From: an uncultured Aquimarina sp.
GTDB taxonomy: Bacteria > Bacteroidota > Bacteroidia > Flavobacteriales > Flavobacteriaceae
Direction: 5' to 3'
Assembly (NCBI RefSeq): GCF_947492405.1
Contig: NZ_CANLMP010000009.1
Coordinates: 62,001 to 126,000, forward strand
Length of the DNA: 64,000 nucleotides
Shown: in pieces, positions 7,626-17,221 of the stretch
How positions within the stretch are numbered: position 1 is the stretch's first letter
Layout: each line of letters opens with the position of its first letter
Notes under the pieces: model-generated
Databases searched by the model: none
What the model saw: the letters and a program-made list of their open reading frames with translations, nothing else
What the model was told of the DNA's origin: nothing
Program-made: the position numbers and the translations under genes

Positions 7626-9566
7626 ATGAGCGAAGAAGCAAAGAAAAATAATTATTCTGCCGATAGTATTCAGGCATTAGAGGGAATGGAGCATGTGCGC
7701 ATGCGTCCATCGATGTATATTGGAGACGTAGGAACTAGAGGTTTGCATCATTTGGTATATGAAGTAGTAGATAACTCCATTGACGAAGCGCTTGCTGGTC
7801 ATTGTGATGCTATAGATGTTACAATAAATGAAGATAATTCTATTACTACTAAGGACAATGGGCGTGGTATTCCTGTTGGTATTCATAAGAAAGAAGGAGT
7901 ATCTGCTTTAGAGGTTGTAATGACTAAAATTGGAGCTGGAGGTAAATTCGATAAAGATTCTTATAAAGTATCAGGTGGTTTGCACGGAGTTGGGGTTTCT
8001 TGTGTGAACGCACTTTCTGACCATTTACATGCGATTGTACATAAAGACGGAAAAGTTTGGGAGCAGGAATATGAAAGAGGAAAGCCACTATATCCGGTAA
8101 AATCTACTGGTGATACTGACTTTAATGGTACCATCGTTACTTTTAAACCTGATGCAACTATTTTTCAGCAGACATTAGAATATAACTATGACACCTTAGC
8201 AAGTCGTATGCGCGAACTAGCATATCTTAATAAAGGTATAACTATTATCTTAACGGATAAACGTCATAAAGATGATGAAGGTAATTATGTTTCCGAAACT
8301 TTCCATTCGGAAGAAGGGTTAAAAGAATTTGTAAAATTCTTAGATACGAGTCGTAATGCGATTATTGGAGATGTGATTTCTATGGAAGGGGAGAAAAATG
8401 ATATTCCTGTAGAAGTTGCCATGATCTACAATGATTCTTATGCAGAGAATCTACATTCATACGTAAATAATATTAATACGCACGAAGGAGGGACACATCT
8501 TTCTGGATTTAGAAGAGGACTTACTTCTACATTAAAGAAGTATGCTGATGCTTCTGGAATGCTTGATAAACTGAAGTTTGAAGTAGCGGGTGATGATTTT
8601 AGAGAAGGATTGACAGCAATTGTTTCTGTAAAAGTTGCAGAACCGCAGTTTGAAGGCCAGACAAAAACGAAGTTAGGAAATAGAGAAGTTACTTCTGCTG
8701 TTTCTCAAGCAGTTTCTGAGATGTTAGAAAACTATCTTGAAGAAAATCCTAACGATGCTAAAACCATTGTTCAGAAAGTTATTCTTGCAGCACAAGCACG
8801 TCATGCAGCTAAGAAAGCTCGTGAAATGGTACAGCGTAAAACTGTAATGAGTATCGGAGGCCTTCCTGGTAAACTATCAGATTGTTCAGAGCAAGATCCA
8901 GCTTTATGCGAAGTATTCCTTGTCGAGGGAGATTCGGCAGGTGGAACTGCAAAACAAGGACGTGACCGTATGTTTCAGGCAATTCTTCCATTACGTGGTA
9001 AGATCCTGAATGTAGAAAAAGCAATGCATCACAAAGTCTTTGAGAATGAAGAAATTAAAAACATATTTACTGCTCTTGGTGTTACTATAGGTACAGAAGA
9101 AGATAGTAAAGCATTGAACCTTTCTAAATTACGCTACCATAAAATAGTGATTATGTGTGATGCGGATGTGGATGGTAGTCATATCTCTACCTTAATTTTG
9201 ACGTTCTTTTTCCGTTATATGAAGGAGTTGATAGAAGCAGGACATATTTATATTGCTGCACCACCGTTATACTTAGTAAAGAAAGGAGCAAAGAAACAAT
9301 ATGCTTGGAATGATGATCAACGCGATATTATAGTAAAAGAATTTGGAGAAAATTCTAAAATACAGCGTTATAAGGGTCTTGGAGAGATGAATGCAGAGCA
9401 ATTGTGGGATACTACAATGAACCCTGAGTTTAGAACAATGCGTCAGGTAACTATCGATAATTTAACTGAAGCTGATAGAATCTTCTCAATGTTGATGGGT
9501 GATGAAGTGCCACCACGTAGAGAATTTATTGAGAAAAATGCTGTTTATGCTAATATTGATGCTTAA
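7626..9566 (+). CDS. gyrB: DNA gyrase subunit B
   Basis: 646 residues. The GHKL ATPase N-terminus reads RMRPSMYIGD and EVVDNSIDEALAGHC, with the ATP-lid glycines in GGLHGVGVSCVNALS. The TOPRIM domain shows LVEGDSAGGTAKQGRDR and CDADVDGSHI. The C-terminus YKGLGEMNAEQLWDTTM is also typical. With GyrA (not in this window) it introduces negative supercoils. It lacks the long insert of gammaproteobacterial GyrB, as usual for Bacteroidota. It is transcribed alone from the 7560 promoter. Confidence 0.97.
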   Translation: MSEEAKKNNYSADSIQALEGMEHVRMRPSMYIGDVGTRGLHHLVYEVVDNSIDEALAGHCDAIDVTINEDNSITTKDNGRGIPVGIHKKEGVSALEVVMTKIGAGGKFDKDSYKVSGGLHGVGVSCVNALSDHLHAIVHKDGKVWEQEYERGKPLYPVKSTGDTDFNGTIVTFKPDATIFQQTLEYNYDTLASRMRELAYLNKGITIILTDKRHKDDEGNYVSETFHSEEGLKEFVKFLDTSRNAIIGDVISMEGEKNDIPVEVAMIYNDSYAENLHSYVNNINTHEGGTHLSGFRRGLTSTLKKYADASGMLDKLKFEVAGDDFREGLTAIVSVKVAEPQFEGQTKTKLGNREVTSAVSQAVSEMLENYLEENPNDAKTIVQKVILAAQARHAAKKAREMVQRKTVMSIGGLPGKLSDCSEQDPALCEVFLVEGDSAGGTAKQGRDRMFQAILPLRGKILNVEKAMHHKVFENEEIKNIFTALGVTIGTEEDSKALNLSKLRYHKIVIMCDADVDGSHISTLILTFFFRYMKELIEAGHIYIAAPPLYLVKKGAKKQYAWNDDQRDIIVKEFGENSKIQRYKGLGEMNAEQLWDTTMNPEFRTMRQVTIDNLTEADRIFSMLMGDEVPPRREFIEKNAVYANIDA

Positions 9567-9594
9567 TATAAGTGTTACTAAATAGTTTAGAATG

Positions 9595-9627
9595 AAATCC
9601 GTTGTACACTGTATAGCGGATTTTTTT
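9595..9627 (+). terminator. Terminator after gyrB
   Basis: Stem AAATCCG/CGGATTT (9595-9601, 9617-9623) with a 15-base loop and a run of seven T. Confidence 0.7.
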
Positions 9628-9746
9628 ATATATTGTTGCGCCTATAAAACCCAAATCTTATGAAATGAGCACGCCAAAGCACTTCGATATTGTTCGAATA
9701 TATGGTTATGTGAATTCCATCTGATTATTGAAAACGATACAAACGG

Positions 9747-10748
9747 ATGAAAAAAACGATACTACTTTTTATGATACTTATATTCCAGGTGTCATACTCT
9801 CAAACTAATGTAGATCAATTATTAGAATTAGGTATAGAAAATGCCCAGCGTTTTAGTGAGGATTATTTTGCTCCTGCCGGAGAAGCACTGGTAAATAGCA
9901 TGTCTAACGGTTGGTATAAAACGGCTAAGGTTAAGAAATTATGGCGTTTTGAAGTTGGTTTTATCGGAAATCTGTCTTTTGTTAGAGAAGAAAAGCAATC
10001 CTTCATTCTAAATATAGCAGAATATGATGGGTTAGAATTTAGAGAAGGCCCTTCTAGTCAATTAGTTGCTAATGCTTTTGGAGGTAATCAAGGTGATATT
10101 GTTGTAGTTTTAAATCAAGGTCAATTAGCACAAGTAGAAGTGACGCTTCCTGATGGAATTGGGGCTAAAGAAGTTAATATAGCACCTACAGGTTTTCTTC
10201 AGGCTTCCATGGGAGTGTCTAGAAGTACAGAAGTTAAAGCAAGGTTTTTGCCAAAAATTGCCGTAAGAGAGAATACGGAAGTTTTTTTATATGGTTTGGC
10301 AGTACAGCATGAATTAACAGATTGGATTTTTTCTTGGAAAAGACTTCCGTTTAGAGTTTCGGGATTAATAGGATATACAAGTGTGAGAGGGTTTTATGAT
10401 TTTGCTGCAGACAGCGGCATAGATGGAGAAGATCAAGAGATACGATTAAAATCCAATTCCTTATTGGTAAGTGGTATTATTTCTACTAAACTTCCTAAAT
10501 TCAATTTTTATGGAGGTTTTGGGTATTATACAGGAAACAGTACTGCGGATATTTTGGGCACGTATAGAGTGATAAATGGACCTTTGGCTTCACAAACTTT
10601 AGAAGATCCAATTTCTGTAGATAATAAAACTTCAGGTCTTAAAGCAACTATTGGTGCTAATGTAAAATTAGGGTTCTTCAGAGCAAATTTGGATTATACA
10701 CTTCAGAACTATCAAAACCTTTCTATTGGATTGAATTTTGGTTGGTAA
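9747..10748 (+). CDS. DUF6588-like outer-membrane protein
   Basis: 333 residues. A Sec signal (about 1-18, ending SYSQ) is followed by NVDQLLELGIENAQRFSEDYFAP, a stretch I associate with the DUF6588 family. The C-terminal half consists of alternating amphipathic strands and ends NLSIGLNFGW with a terminal aromatic residue, as in outer-membrane beta-barrels. Function unknown. It precedes mdh by 107 bases with no terminator between them, so cotranscription is possible. Confidence 0.65.
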   Translation: MKKTILLFMILIFQVSYSQTNVDQLLELGIENAQRFSEDYFAPAGEALVNSMSNGWYKTAKVKKLWRFEVGFIGNLSFVREEKQSFILNIAEYDGLEFREGPSSQLVANAFGGNQGDIVVVLNQGQLAQVEVTLPDGIGAKEVNIAPTGFLQASMGVSRSTEVKARFLPKIAVRENTEVFLYGLAVQHELTDWIFSWKRLPFRVSGLIGYTSVRGFYDFAADSGIDGEDQEIRLKSNSLLVSGIISTKLPKFNFYGGFGYYTGNSTADILGTYRVINGPLASQTLEDPISVDNKTSGLKATIGANVKLGFFRANLDYTLQNYQNLSIGLNFGW

Positions 10749-10788
10749 TTTAACTAAGAATTCACAAACAAAATCCTTAAAGAATTTG

Positions 10789-10796
10789 TATTTTCG
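10789..10796 (+). promoter_or_regulatory. Possible -7 box of mdh
   Basis: TATTTTCG differs from TAnnTTTG at one position, 60 bases upstream of the mdh ATG. Confidence 0.35.
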
Positions 10797-10855
10797 CGCT
10801 GATATTGAAGAAATTCAATAAGCAAGTTAATAGTAATCAAAAATATATAGAGATA

Positions 10856-11782
10856 ATGAAAGTTACAGTAGTAGGAGCTGGTGCAGTAGGTGCAAGTTGT
10901 GCCGAGTATATCGCCATTAAGGATTTTGCTTCAGAAGTAGTGTTATTGGATATCAAAGAAGGATATGCAGAAGGTAAAGCAATGGACTTGATGCAGACAG
11001 CTTCTTTAAATGGATTTGATACCAAAATTACAGGAACTACCAATGATTATTCTAAAACTGCAGGAAGTGATATTGCTGTAATTACATCAGGTATTCCGCG
11101 TAAACCAGGAATGACTAGAGAAGAATTGATTGGTATTAATGCAGGGATTGTAAAAACAGTTTCTTCTAGTTTAATCGAGCATTCTCCAAACGCAATTATT
11201 ATTGTAGTAAGTAATCCTATGGATACAATGACATATCTTGTTCATAAAACTACCGACCTTCCTAAGAATAGAATTATTGGTATGGGTGGAGCTTTAGATA
11301 GTGCTCGTTTTAAGTATAGATTGGCTGAAGCATTAGGAGCTCCTATTTCGGATGTAGATGGGATGGTTATCGGAGGTCATAGTGATAAAGGTATGGTACC
11401 ACTTACAAGATTAGCAACTAGAAATAGTGTGCCAGTTTCAGAATTTATATCTGATGATCGTTTAGAGCAAGTTGCTGCTGATACTAAAGTTGGTGGAGCG
11501 ACCCTTACAGGTTTGTTAGGGACTTCTGCTTGGTACGCACCAGGAGCTGCAGTTTCTGGGTTAGTTCAGGCTATTGCTTGTGACCAGAAAAAGATATTCC
11601 CTTGTTCTACTTTGTTGGAAGGTGAATACGGTTTAAATGATTTATGTATTGGAGCACCAGTTGTATTAGGTAGAAATGGTATTGAAAAAATAGTGGAGAT
11701 AGAACTTAGTGATGCCGAAAAATCAAAACTTGCAGAAAGTGCAGAAGGAGTTAAGAAAACAAATGGATTGTTAGAACTATAA
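10856..11782 (+). CDS. mdh: Malate dehydrogenase (NAD-dependent)
   Basis: The start is the ATG at 10856 (MKVTVVGAGAVGASCAE). An in-frame TTG 51 bases upstream would only add a non-conserved tail. Length is 308 residues. The Rossmann GAGAVG, the aspartate in LLDIKEG (NAD preference), the mobile loop with substrate arginines PRKPGMTREELIGINA, VVSNPMDTMTYL and the catalytic histidine in GGHSDKGMVPL place it in the LDH-like malate dehydrogenase group. It interconverts malate and oxaloacetate in the TCA cycle. A terminator follows. Confidence 0.95.
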   Translation: MKVTVVGAGAVGASCAEYIAIKDFASEVVLLDIKEGYAEGKAMDLMQTASLNGFDTKITGTTNDYSKTAGSDIAVITSGIPRKPGMTREELIGINAGIVKTVSSSLIEHSPNAIIIVVSNPMDTMTYLVHKTTDLPKNRIIGMGGALDSARFKYRLAEALGAPISDVDGMVIGGHSDKGMVPLTRLATRNSVPVSEFISDDRLEQVAADTKVGGATLTGLLGTSAWYAPGAAVSGLVQAIACDQKKIFPCSTLLEGEYGLNDLCIGAPVVLGRNGIEKIVEIELSDAEKSKLAESAEGVKKTNGLLEL

Positions 11783-11809
11783 TGAGTTTTATCCTGTTAT
11801 GATATAATT

Positions 11810-11839
11810 AAGAGCCGCTATTAGATAGTGGCTCTTTTT
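11810..11839 (+). terminator. Terminator after mdh
   Basis: A 12-bp stem AAGAGCCGCTAT/ATAGTGGCTCTT with one G-U pair (11810-11821, 11825-11836), a 3-base loop and a T run. Confidence 0.8.
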
Positions 11840-11852
11840 GTTTTTAGAATAA

Positions 11853-12812
11853 ATGAGAATGTTAAAAAATACACATATGTTCCCAGTTTTTATTAGAACC
11901 ATTTTGTTGTTATTGATAGTAAGTTCTTGTGATTTTGGACCGCAACCTGATAAGGTTATTGAAATGACTTTAGAATTACCTGAAAAAATCAATTCTGATA
12001 AGCAAATTGACTTAATCCTTTTAAAGTTAAATAAGAGGTTACAAAAAATAACTAAAAACCCTGAACTATCGGTATTACCTAATAAAAATCATATCAAAAT
12101 TACAATAGCTACTCATTATAAAATCGAAAGGTTTAAAAGTTATACCATAAATCCAGGGAAATTGGATTTTTATGAAACGTATAACTCAAAGGATTTGTCG
12201 CTTTTTTTTGTACAAGTTAATGAAGCATCGAAAATCAATAAAGAATCTGAAGATGACCCATTTTATGAATTGATTAAGGGAGGCGGTTATTCAGGAGATG
12301 CAGTTTTGTTTTATGTAGCAGAAAAAGATACTGTTTGGGTAAATGAATTTATATCTTCTAAAAAAGCTGAGTCTGCATTGCCAATAAAAAAGAGATTTAT
12401 AAAATTTTTATGGGGTATAAAAGAAAAAGAGACAGGATATATTCCATTATATGCTCTTAAGAAAAACAAACTAGGTAAACCTGCTCTTAGTGGTGATGTA
12501 GTGGTAGATGCTTTTCCGACGTATAATGCATTGGGCATGCCAGCAATTTCAATGCAAATGAATGAAGAAGGAGCCGAAAAATGGGAAGATTTGACAGGAA
12601 AAGTTTTTCAACAAAGATCTAATATTGCCATAGTTTTGAATGATCATGTATATAGTGCTCCTGGTGTGTCATCTGGGCCAATACACGGAGGTAGTTCTGA
12701 AATATCTGGAGAGTTTACAGCAGAAGAAGCGCAGGATTTTGCTAATATCTTAATGTCAGGTTCTATACCGAAAATGAAAATAATTAATGTTGAAGTAAAA
12801 AAAATAAAATAG
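11853..12812 (+). CDS. SecD periplasmic (P1) domain-like lipoprotein
   Basis: 319 residues with a lipoprotein signal ending IVSSC (an alternative start is the ATG at 11877). There are no other membrane helices. Residues of about 200-310 closely follow the P1 head of the SecDF encoded 1.5 kb downstream: LSGDVVVDAFPTYNA, ISMQMNEEGAEKWEDLTG, IAIVLNDHVYSAPGVSSGPI and GGSSEISGEFTAEEAQDFAN line up with the same blocks in SecDF. Residues of about 36-115 resemble the P1 base subdomain (long helix then KITIATHYKIERFKS and LDFYETYN). It is thus a membrane-anchored copy of SecD P1 without the channel helices. An accessory role in late protein export is an inference. Confidence 0.8.
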   Translation: MRMLKNTHMFPVFIRTILLLLIVSSCDFGPQPDKVIEMTLELPEKINSDKQIDLILLKLNKRLQKITKNPELSVLPNKNHIKITIATHYKIERFKSYTINPGKLDFYETYNSKDLSLFFVQVNEASKINKESEDDPFYELIKGGGYSGDAVLFYVAEKDTVWVNEFISSKKAESALPIKKRFIKFLWGIKEKETGYIPLYALKKNKLGKPALSGDVVVDAFPTYNALGMPAISMQMNEEGAEKWEDLTGKVFQQRSNIAIVLNDHVYSAPGVSSGPIHGGSSEISGEFTAEEAQDFANILMSGSIPKMKIINVEVKKIK

Positions 12813-12884
12813 AAGCTTTTTAGCGTAGAAACTATTATGACTTATATTTATTAGAAGACTTTAGAAATGCAGTTTTAATTTTTC

Positions 12885-12892
12885 TATATTTG
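12885..12892 (+). promoter_or_regulatory. -7 promoter box of the gene at 12897
   Basis: TATATTTG, an exact TAnnTTTG match, only 4 bases before the ATG. Transcription would begin at or just inside the start codon, which implies a leaderless message. Confidence 0.5.
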
Positions 12893-12896
12893 CGGC

Positions 12897-13520
12897 ATGA
12901 AGAAGGAATGGTACTTCAAGATTTTAATCAGTGCGTTTGCATTACTCGTGGTAATGCAACAACAAACTGTGGTACCTAATCAGGAAATTGTTCTGGAATT
13001 TACGGATATTGAGATTACTTCTTTAGAAGCTCAAAATGTGATAACAATTGTAAAGAAGCAATTGGAATCCATCGGAGTTAAAAACACTCGTATATCTGAA
13101 GAATTATATAATGGAAAACTTAAGATATCCTATTATAGTGATGCTGATGTAGAAAGTATAAAAAAAATACTTTCAGAAGAGCAACACGTAGCTCTAGACC
13201 ACGTTTTTTATGATCAGAATACATCAAATGATCAATTACCTCTAGGTAAGAACTCTGCTGATTATAATCTAGATGTTTATAAAATCCAGAAAAGCACAGA
13301 TGCGAATACTGATTTTAATGGTATCTATGTTTTAGAAATAAAGCAAAAACAAGATAATAGAGCTTCAGGTTCTTATGGGTATAGTTTTGCTACTGAAAAT
13401 AGTAACAATAATAGAAATGATCTCACAGAACTTGCCTTAAAAGTAAATGGGGCAATTGCTATTGGGATTGATAATACTTCATACCAGATTCCAGAAGTAA
13501 GAGCTGGACCAATTTCTTAG
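12897..13520 (+). CDS. Small exported protein resembling the SecD P1 base subdomain
   Basis: 207 residues with an N-terminal hydrophobic segment (about 7-20) that is either a signal peptide or an anchor. Residues of about 40-105 have the layout of the SecD P1 base: a strand, the helix AQNVITIVKKQLESIGVKN, then KLKISYYSDADVESIKKIL and ALDHVFYD. Compare AFEVLRKRIDKFGVTQ and ILVELPGAKDVDRVKKLL in SecDF. The C-terminal half (SSYG/N-rich, about 150-190) is not recognised. It lies between the P1-like lipoprotein and secDF on the same strand. The similarity is by eye and weaker than for the neighbour. Confidence 0.6.
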   Translation: MKKEWYFKILISAFALLVVMQQQTVVPNQEIVLEFTDIEITSLEAQNVITIVKKQLESIGVKNTRISEELYNGKLKISYYSDADVESIKKILSEEQHVALDHVFYDQNTSNDQLPLGKNSADYNLDVYKIQKSTDANTDFNGIYVLEIKQKQDNRASGSYGYSFATENSNNNRNDLTELALKVNGAIAIGIDNTSYQIPEVRAGPIS

Positions 13521-13625
13521 TACAAGGGTACGAATTTTACAAAACCCTTTAATTTCAGTAAATTTTAAAAGTTAAAAACAAAGAGTGATCATTGCTTCTT
13601 TGAACTACTTTCAACTTTATAAAAT

Positions 13626-13656
13626 AAAGCCAATGTCAAAATTGTGACAAGGCTTT
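13626..13656 (+). terminator. Hairpin between the 12897 gene and secDF
   Basis: Nested stems AAAGCC/GGCTTT (13626-13631, 13651-13656) and TGTCA/TGACA (13634-13638, 13645-13649). The T tract after it is poor (CTTTCT), so it may be a weak terminator or another RNA structure. Confidence 0.45.
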
Positions 13657-13749
13657 CTAATCAACAGAATATTAATAAACTAGTAATCGTTGAATCTTAA
13701 GTGATTGTAATAATCATTTGTTCAGAAGATTTAACTAAAATAAATAACA

Positions 13750-16700
13750 ATGCAAAATAAAGGACTTGTTAGAGTGTTTGCGATTTTATTTGGATTGGTA
13801 TGTATTTACCAATTATCGTTCACATATTTAACATACACAAAAGAAAAGGAAGCTGAGAATTATGCCTTAGCTAAATATCCAGAAGCAGATGCTTCTAAAT
13901 TAAGAGAAACAGCAGAGAAAAATTATTTAGATTCTATCGGGAAGGATCCGATTTTTGCGAATTTCAGCTATAATGATGCCAAAGGAAAAGAACTTAATAA
14001 AGGACTTGACCTTAAAGGAGGGATTAATGTGATTCTACAGATTTCGGTAAGAGATATATTAGAAGGATTGGCTAATAACTCTAAGAACCCTGCTTTTGTG
14101 CAGGCGTTAGATGCTGCAGATCAAACACAGAAAGATAGTCAGAATACATATGTAGAAGACTTCTTTGCAGAGTTTGAAAATATCCCAGATGCGCAATTAG
14201 CATCACCAGATATCTTTGCGAATAAGAACTTAAGTGATGATATCACTTTTGATATGACAAATGATGTAGTAAAACCGGTTCTGAAAAGAAAGATTGACGA
14301 ATCTGTTACTTCTGCATTCGAAGTATTACGTAAGCGTATTGATAAGTTTGGAGTTACACAACCTAATATCCAACGTTTAGGTGAATCTGGCCGTATTTTG
14401 GTAGAATTACCAGGTGCAAAAGACGTAGATCGTGTTAAGAAACTTTTACAGAGTACAGCTCAATTAGAATTCTGGGATGTTGAAGGTTCTCAAGAATTAG
14501 GACTTTTTCTTAATAGAATGAATGAAAAGCTTAAAAAAGAATTAGAAGCTAAAAACAATAAAGAAGAAGTTAAAGAAGAGGTTGTAAAAGATACTTTAGA
14601 ATCAGAAATTGCTGATTCAGAAAAAGTATTAGATACTGTTCAGAAGGATACTACAAAATTAGATGCAGATGCAGAGATTGAAAAATTATTAGCTGATTCT
14701 GAGGATTCTACTGATATAGAAGCACAAGTAAATCCTATTAATGATTTAGCAGGCCCTCCATCAGTTCCTGGAGCGTTGATTTCTGTTGCGCTTAAGGATG
14801 TCGAGCAGTTTGATGAGTACCTAGAAAGAAAAGATATTAGAGCTTTATTGCCACAAGCTTTGAGATATACGAAGTTTGCTTGGAGTAAACCTGAAAAAGA
14901 AGGAGAAAGAGTAGATTTATATGCATTAAAAGGTAATCGTGATAATACTCCAGAATTAAGTGGAGGTGTTATTACAGATGCGGCTCAATCGTATGATCAG
15001 GTTAATAATGTAGTAGTTACCATGCAAATGGATGGTAAAGGAGCTAAGAAATGGGCAGAAATGACTGGAAGAGCTTCTCAGACCAGAGGTCAGATTGCAA
15101 TTGTATTAGATAATATTGTGTATTCTGCGCCTGGTGTTTCTAAAGGAGCAATTACCGGAGGTAGAAGTGAAATTTCTGGAGACTTTACCGTAGAAGAAGG
15201 GCAGGATTTAGCAAATGTTTTAAGAGCTGGTAAATTACCCGCTTCAGCAGATATTATTCAGAGTGAAGTAGTAGGACCATCTTTAGGACAAGAAGCTATT
15301 GATAGTGGTATTATGTCTTTTGGTATTGCATTGGTATTGATCCTAATTTGGATGATTTTTTACTATGGAAAAGCGGGAGCTTTTGCTGATGTAGCCTTAG
15401 TAGTGAATATTTTGTTCATTTTTGGAGTATTGGCTGGATTAAAAGCGGTATTAACATTACCTGGTATTGCCGGTATCGTATTAACGATAGGTATGTCTGT
15501 GGATGCAAACGTACTTATCTTTGAGAGGATTAAAGAAGAGCTTGCCAAAGGTAAATCTCAGGTAGATGCAATTAAAGATGGTTTCAATAATGCATTATCA
15601 TCAATATTAGATGCTAACATTACCACGGGACTTACTGGTTTAATACTTTTATTCTTTGGTACAGGTCCAATTAAAGGATTTGCAACTACCTTATTAATAG
15701 GTATTCTTACTTCATTATTTACAGCAATATTCATTACTAGATTATTTATTGATGGATACGGTAAAAATGGTAAAGAATTAGCATTCTCTACAGCTGCTAC
15801 TAAGAATTTATTCAAGAATATAAACATCAATTTCCTAGGAAAAAGAAAGATAGCTTATGTGATTTCTGGTATTATAGTTGTAGGAGGACTTATATCGCTA
15901 TTCACACCAGGACAAGGTTTAGATGAAGGTGTTGATTTTGTAGGAGGAAGAACATATACAGTTCGTTTTGCTAAGGATGTTGTACCTACGGATGTAGAGA
16001 AAGATTTAGTGGCTGTTTTTGGTAGTGCGCAGGCAAAAACTTTAGGAGCTAATAATCAGTTAAAGATTACCACTAAATATAAAGTAGATGAAACAGGTGA
16101 GGAAGTAGATTCTGAAATTGCTAATTCTTTATTTACAGCATTAAAACCGTATTTAGCCGATGGAATGACATATGATGAATTTTCTAATGGAGATGAAGAT
16201 AAACAAGAGGGTATTATGCGTTCTATGAAGGTTGGACCTACTATTGCGGATGATATTCAGCAAGCAGCTTTCATTTCTGTGATCGGGTCTCTTATCGTAG
16301 TATTCTTATACATCCTATTTAGATTTAGAAGATGGCAATTTAGTTTAGGTGCTGTAGCTGCAGTATTCCATGATGTATTGGTTGTGTTAGGTGTATTCTC
16401 ATTGACCTGGAAATTCATGCCATTTAATATGGAAATAGATCAGGCATTTATCGCAGCAATATTAACGGTTATCGGGTACTCGCTGAATGATACGGTGGTG
16501 GTGTTTGATAGAATTCGTGAATATTTTGCAGAACATACGACCTGGACATTAGATAAGAATATTAATGGAGCATTAAACAGTACATTAAGTCGTACGTTAA
16601 ATACCTCATTAACAACTTTATTAGTATTGATCGCAATCTTTATTTTTGCAGAGCCATTAAGAGGATTTATGTTCTCATTAATTATTGGTGTGCTAGTAGG

Positions 16701-16791
16701 TACCTATTCTTCATTATTCATTGCAACTCCTGTAATGTATGATACAGTAAAGAAAGTAGGTTTAAAAGAAAAGAAGAAGACTGAAGAGTAG
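13750..16791 (+). CDS. secDF: Protein translocase subunit SecDF (fused SecD and SecF)
   Basis: 1013 residues, the fused form normal in Bacteroidota. SecD half: first TM (about 5-27), KGLDLKGGINVILQ, P1 base (about 175-255), a long acidic/lysine-rich insert (about 258-335, rich in E, K and D), P1 head with VYSAPGVSKGAITGGRSEISG (about 455-480), and the proton-channel helix GMSVDANVLIFERIKEEL (about 580). SecF half: GLDEGVDFVGGRTYTV, P4 domain, and IGYSLNDTVVVFDRIRE (about 910). It uses the proton gradient to pull proteins out of SecYEG. The two preceding genes encode P1-like proteins. Confidence 0.95.
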   Translation: MQNKGLVRVFAILFGLVCIYQLSFTYLTYTKEKEAENYALAKYPEADASKLRETAEKNYLDSIGKDPIFANFSYNDAKGKELNKGLDLKGGINVILQISVRDILEGLANNSKNPAFVQALDAADQTQKDSQNTYVEDFFAEFENIPDAQLASPDIFANKNLSDDITFDMTNDVVKPVLKRKIDESVTSAFEVLRKRIDKFGVTQPNIQRLGESGRILVELPGAKDVDRVKKLLQSTAQLEFWDVEGSQELGLFLNRMNEKLKKELEAKNNKEEVKEEVVKDTLESEIADSEKVLDTVQKDTTKLDADAEIEKLLADSEDSTDIEAQVNPINDLAGPPSVPGALISVALKDVEQFDEYLERKDIRALLPQALRYTKFAWSKPEKEGERVDLYALKGNRDNTPELSGGVITDAAQSYDQVNNVVVTMQMDGKGAKKWAEMTGRASQTRGQIAIVLDNIVYSAPGVSKGAITGGRSEISGDFTVEEGQDLANVLRAGKLPASADIIQSEVVGPSLGQEAIDSGIMSFGIALVLILIWMIFYYGKAGAFADVALVVNILFIFGVLAGLKAVLTLPGIAGIVLTIGMSVDANVLIFERIKEELAKGKSQVDAIKDGFNNALSSILDANITTGLTGLILLFFGTGPIKGFATTLLIGILTSLFTAIFITRLFIDGYGKNGKELAFSTAATKNLFKNININFLGKRKIAYVISGIIVVGGLISLFTPGQGLDEGVDFVGGRTYTVRFAKDVVPTDVEKDLVAVFGSAQAKTLGANNQLKITTKYKVDETGEEVDSEIANSLFTALKPYLADGMTYDEFSNGDEDKQEGIMRSMKVGPTIADDIQQAAFISVIGSLIVVFLYILFRFRRWQFSLGAVAAVFHDVLVVLGVFSLTWKFMPFNMEIDQAFIAAILTVIGYSLNDTVVVFDRIREYFAEHTTWTLDKNINGALNSTLSRTLNTSLTTLLVLIAIFIFAEPLRGFMFSLIIGVLVGTYSSLFIATPVMYDTVKKVGLKEKKKTEE

Positions 16792-16810
16792 TTTTCTAGA
16801 AACTTTGATA

Positions 16811-16849
16811 AAAAAGAGCTGTATCCTTTTTAGGATATAGCTCTTTTTT
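16811..16849 (+). terminator. Terminator after secDF
   Basis: A 17-bp stem (16811-16827 with 16832-16848, one G-U pair) closed by TTTT and ending in T6. It is among the strongest hairpins in the window. Confidence 0.85.
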
Positions 16850-17221
16850 CTTGTTGGAATTTTCCCCAATGGATAGATTGTAGTTTTGTGAATCTTAATC
16901 TTTTTGTTAACACTATATCGTTTGAGTAATAGAGGAATAAGAAATTAACTTTTTTAATTGTCTACATTTGAAAATATCATCATTAAATAGTTAATTTTTT
17001 AAATCATTGATAGTTTGAAAACATGATGTAAAAATAATAACTATAGACTTTTAGTATTATGTAATTATTTATAATCGAAAGTTTTAGTTTACATAATGAT
17101 ATGTATAAGTTATTTGCAAATAAAAGATTTGGGAAACTTTCTTTGCAGGGATTAGTTGCTGTTGGAATATATAACCGCTGTTAGCAGCGCAATACGATTA
17201 TATATTTAACACACAAGATTC
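16850..17221. other. Intergenic region upstream of the amylase gene
   Basis: 372 bases, AT-rich. It contains a possible 27-codon ORF at 17101-17184 (MYKLFANKRFGKLSLQGLVA then VGIYNRC, strongly basic) whose stop falls in a small hairpin CGCTG-TTAG-CAGCG (17176-17189), 32 bases before the amylase ATG. It could be a leader peptide, but nothing confirms that it is translated. No clear -7 box was seen. Confidence 0.3.

Noticed and set aside
7677..7886. Minus-strand ORF inside gyrB, and similar antisense ORFs in secDF, typA, kdsA and others
   Set aside because: They are antisense to strongly conserved coding sequence and have no independent features.
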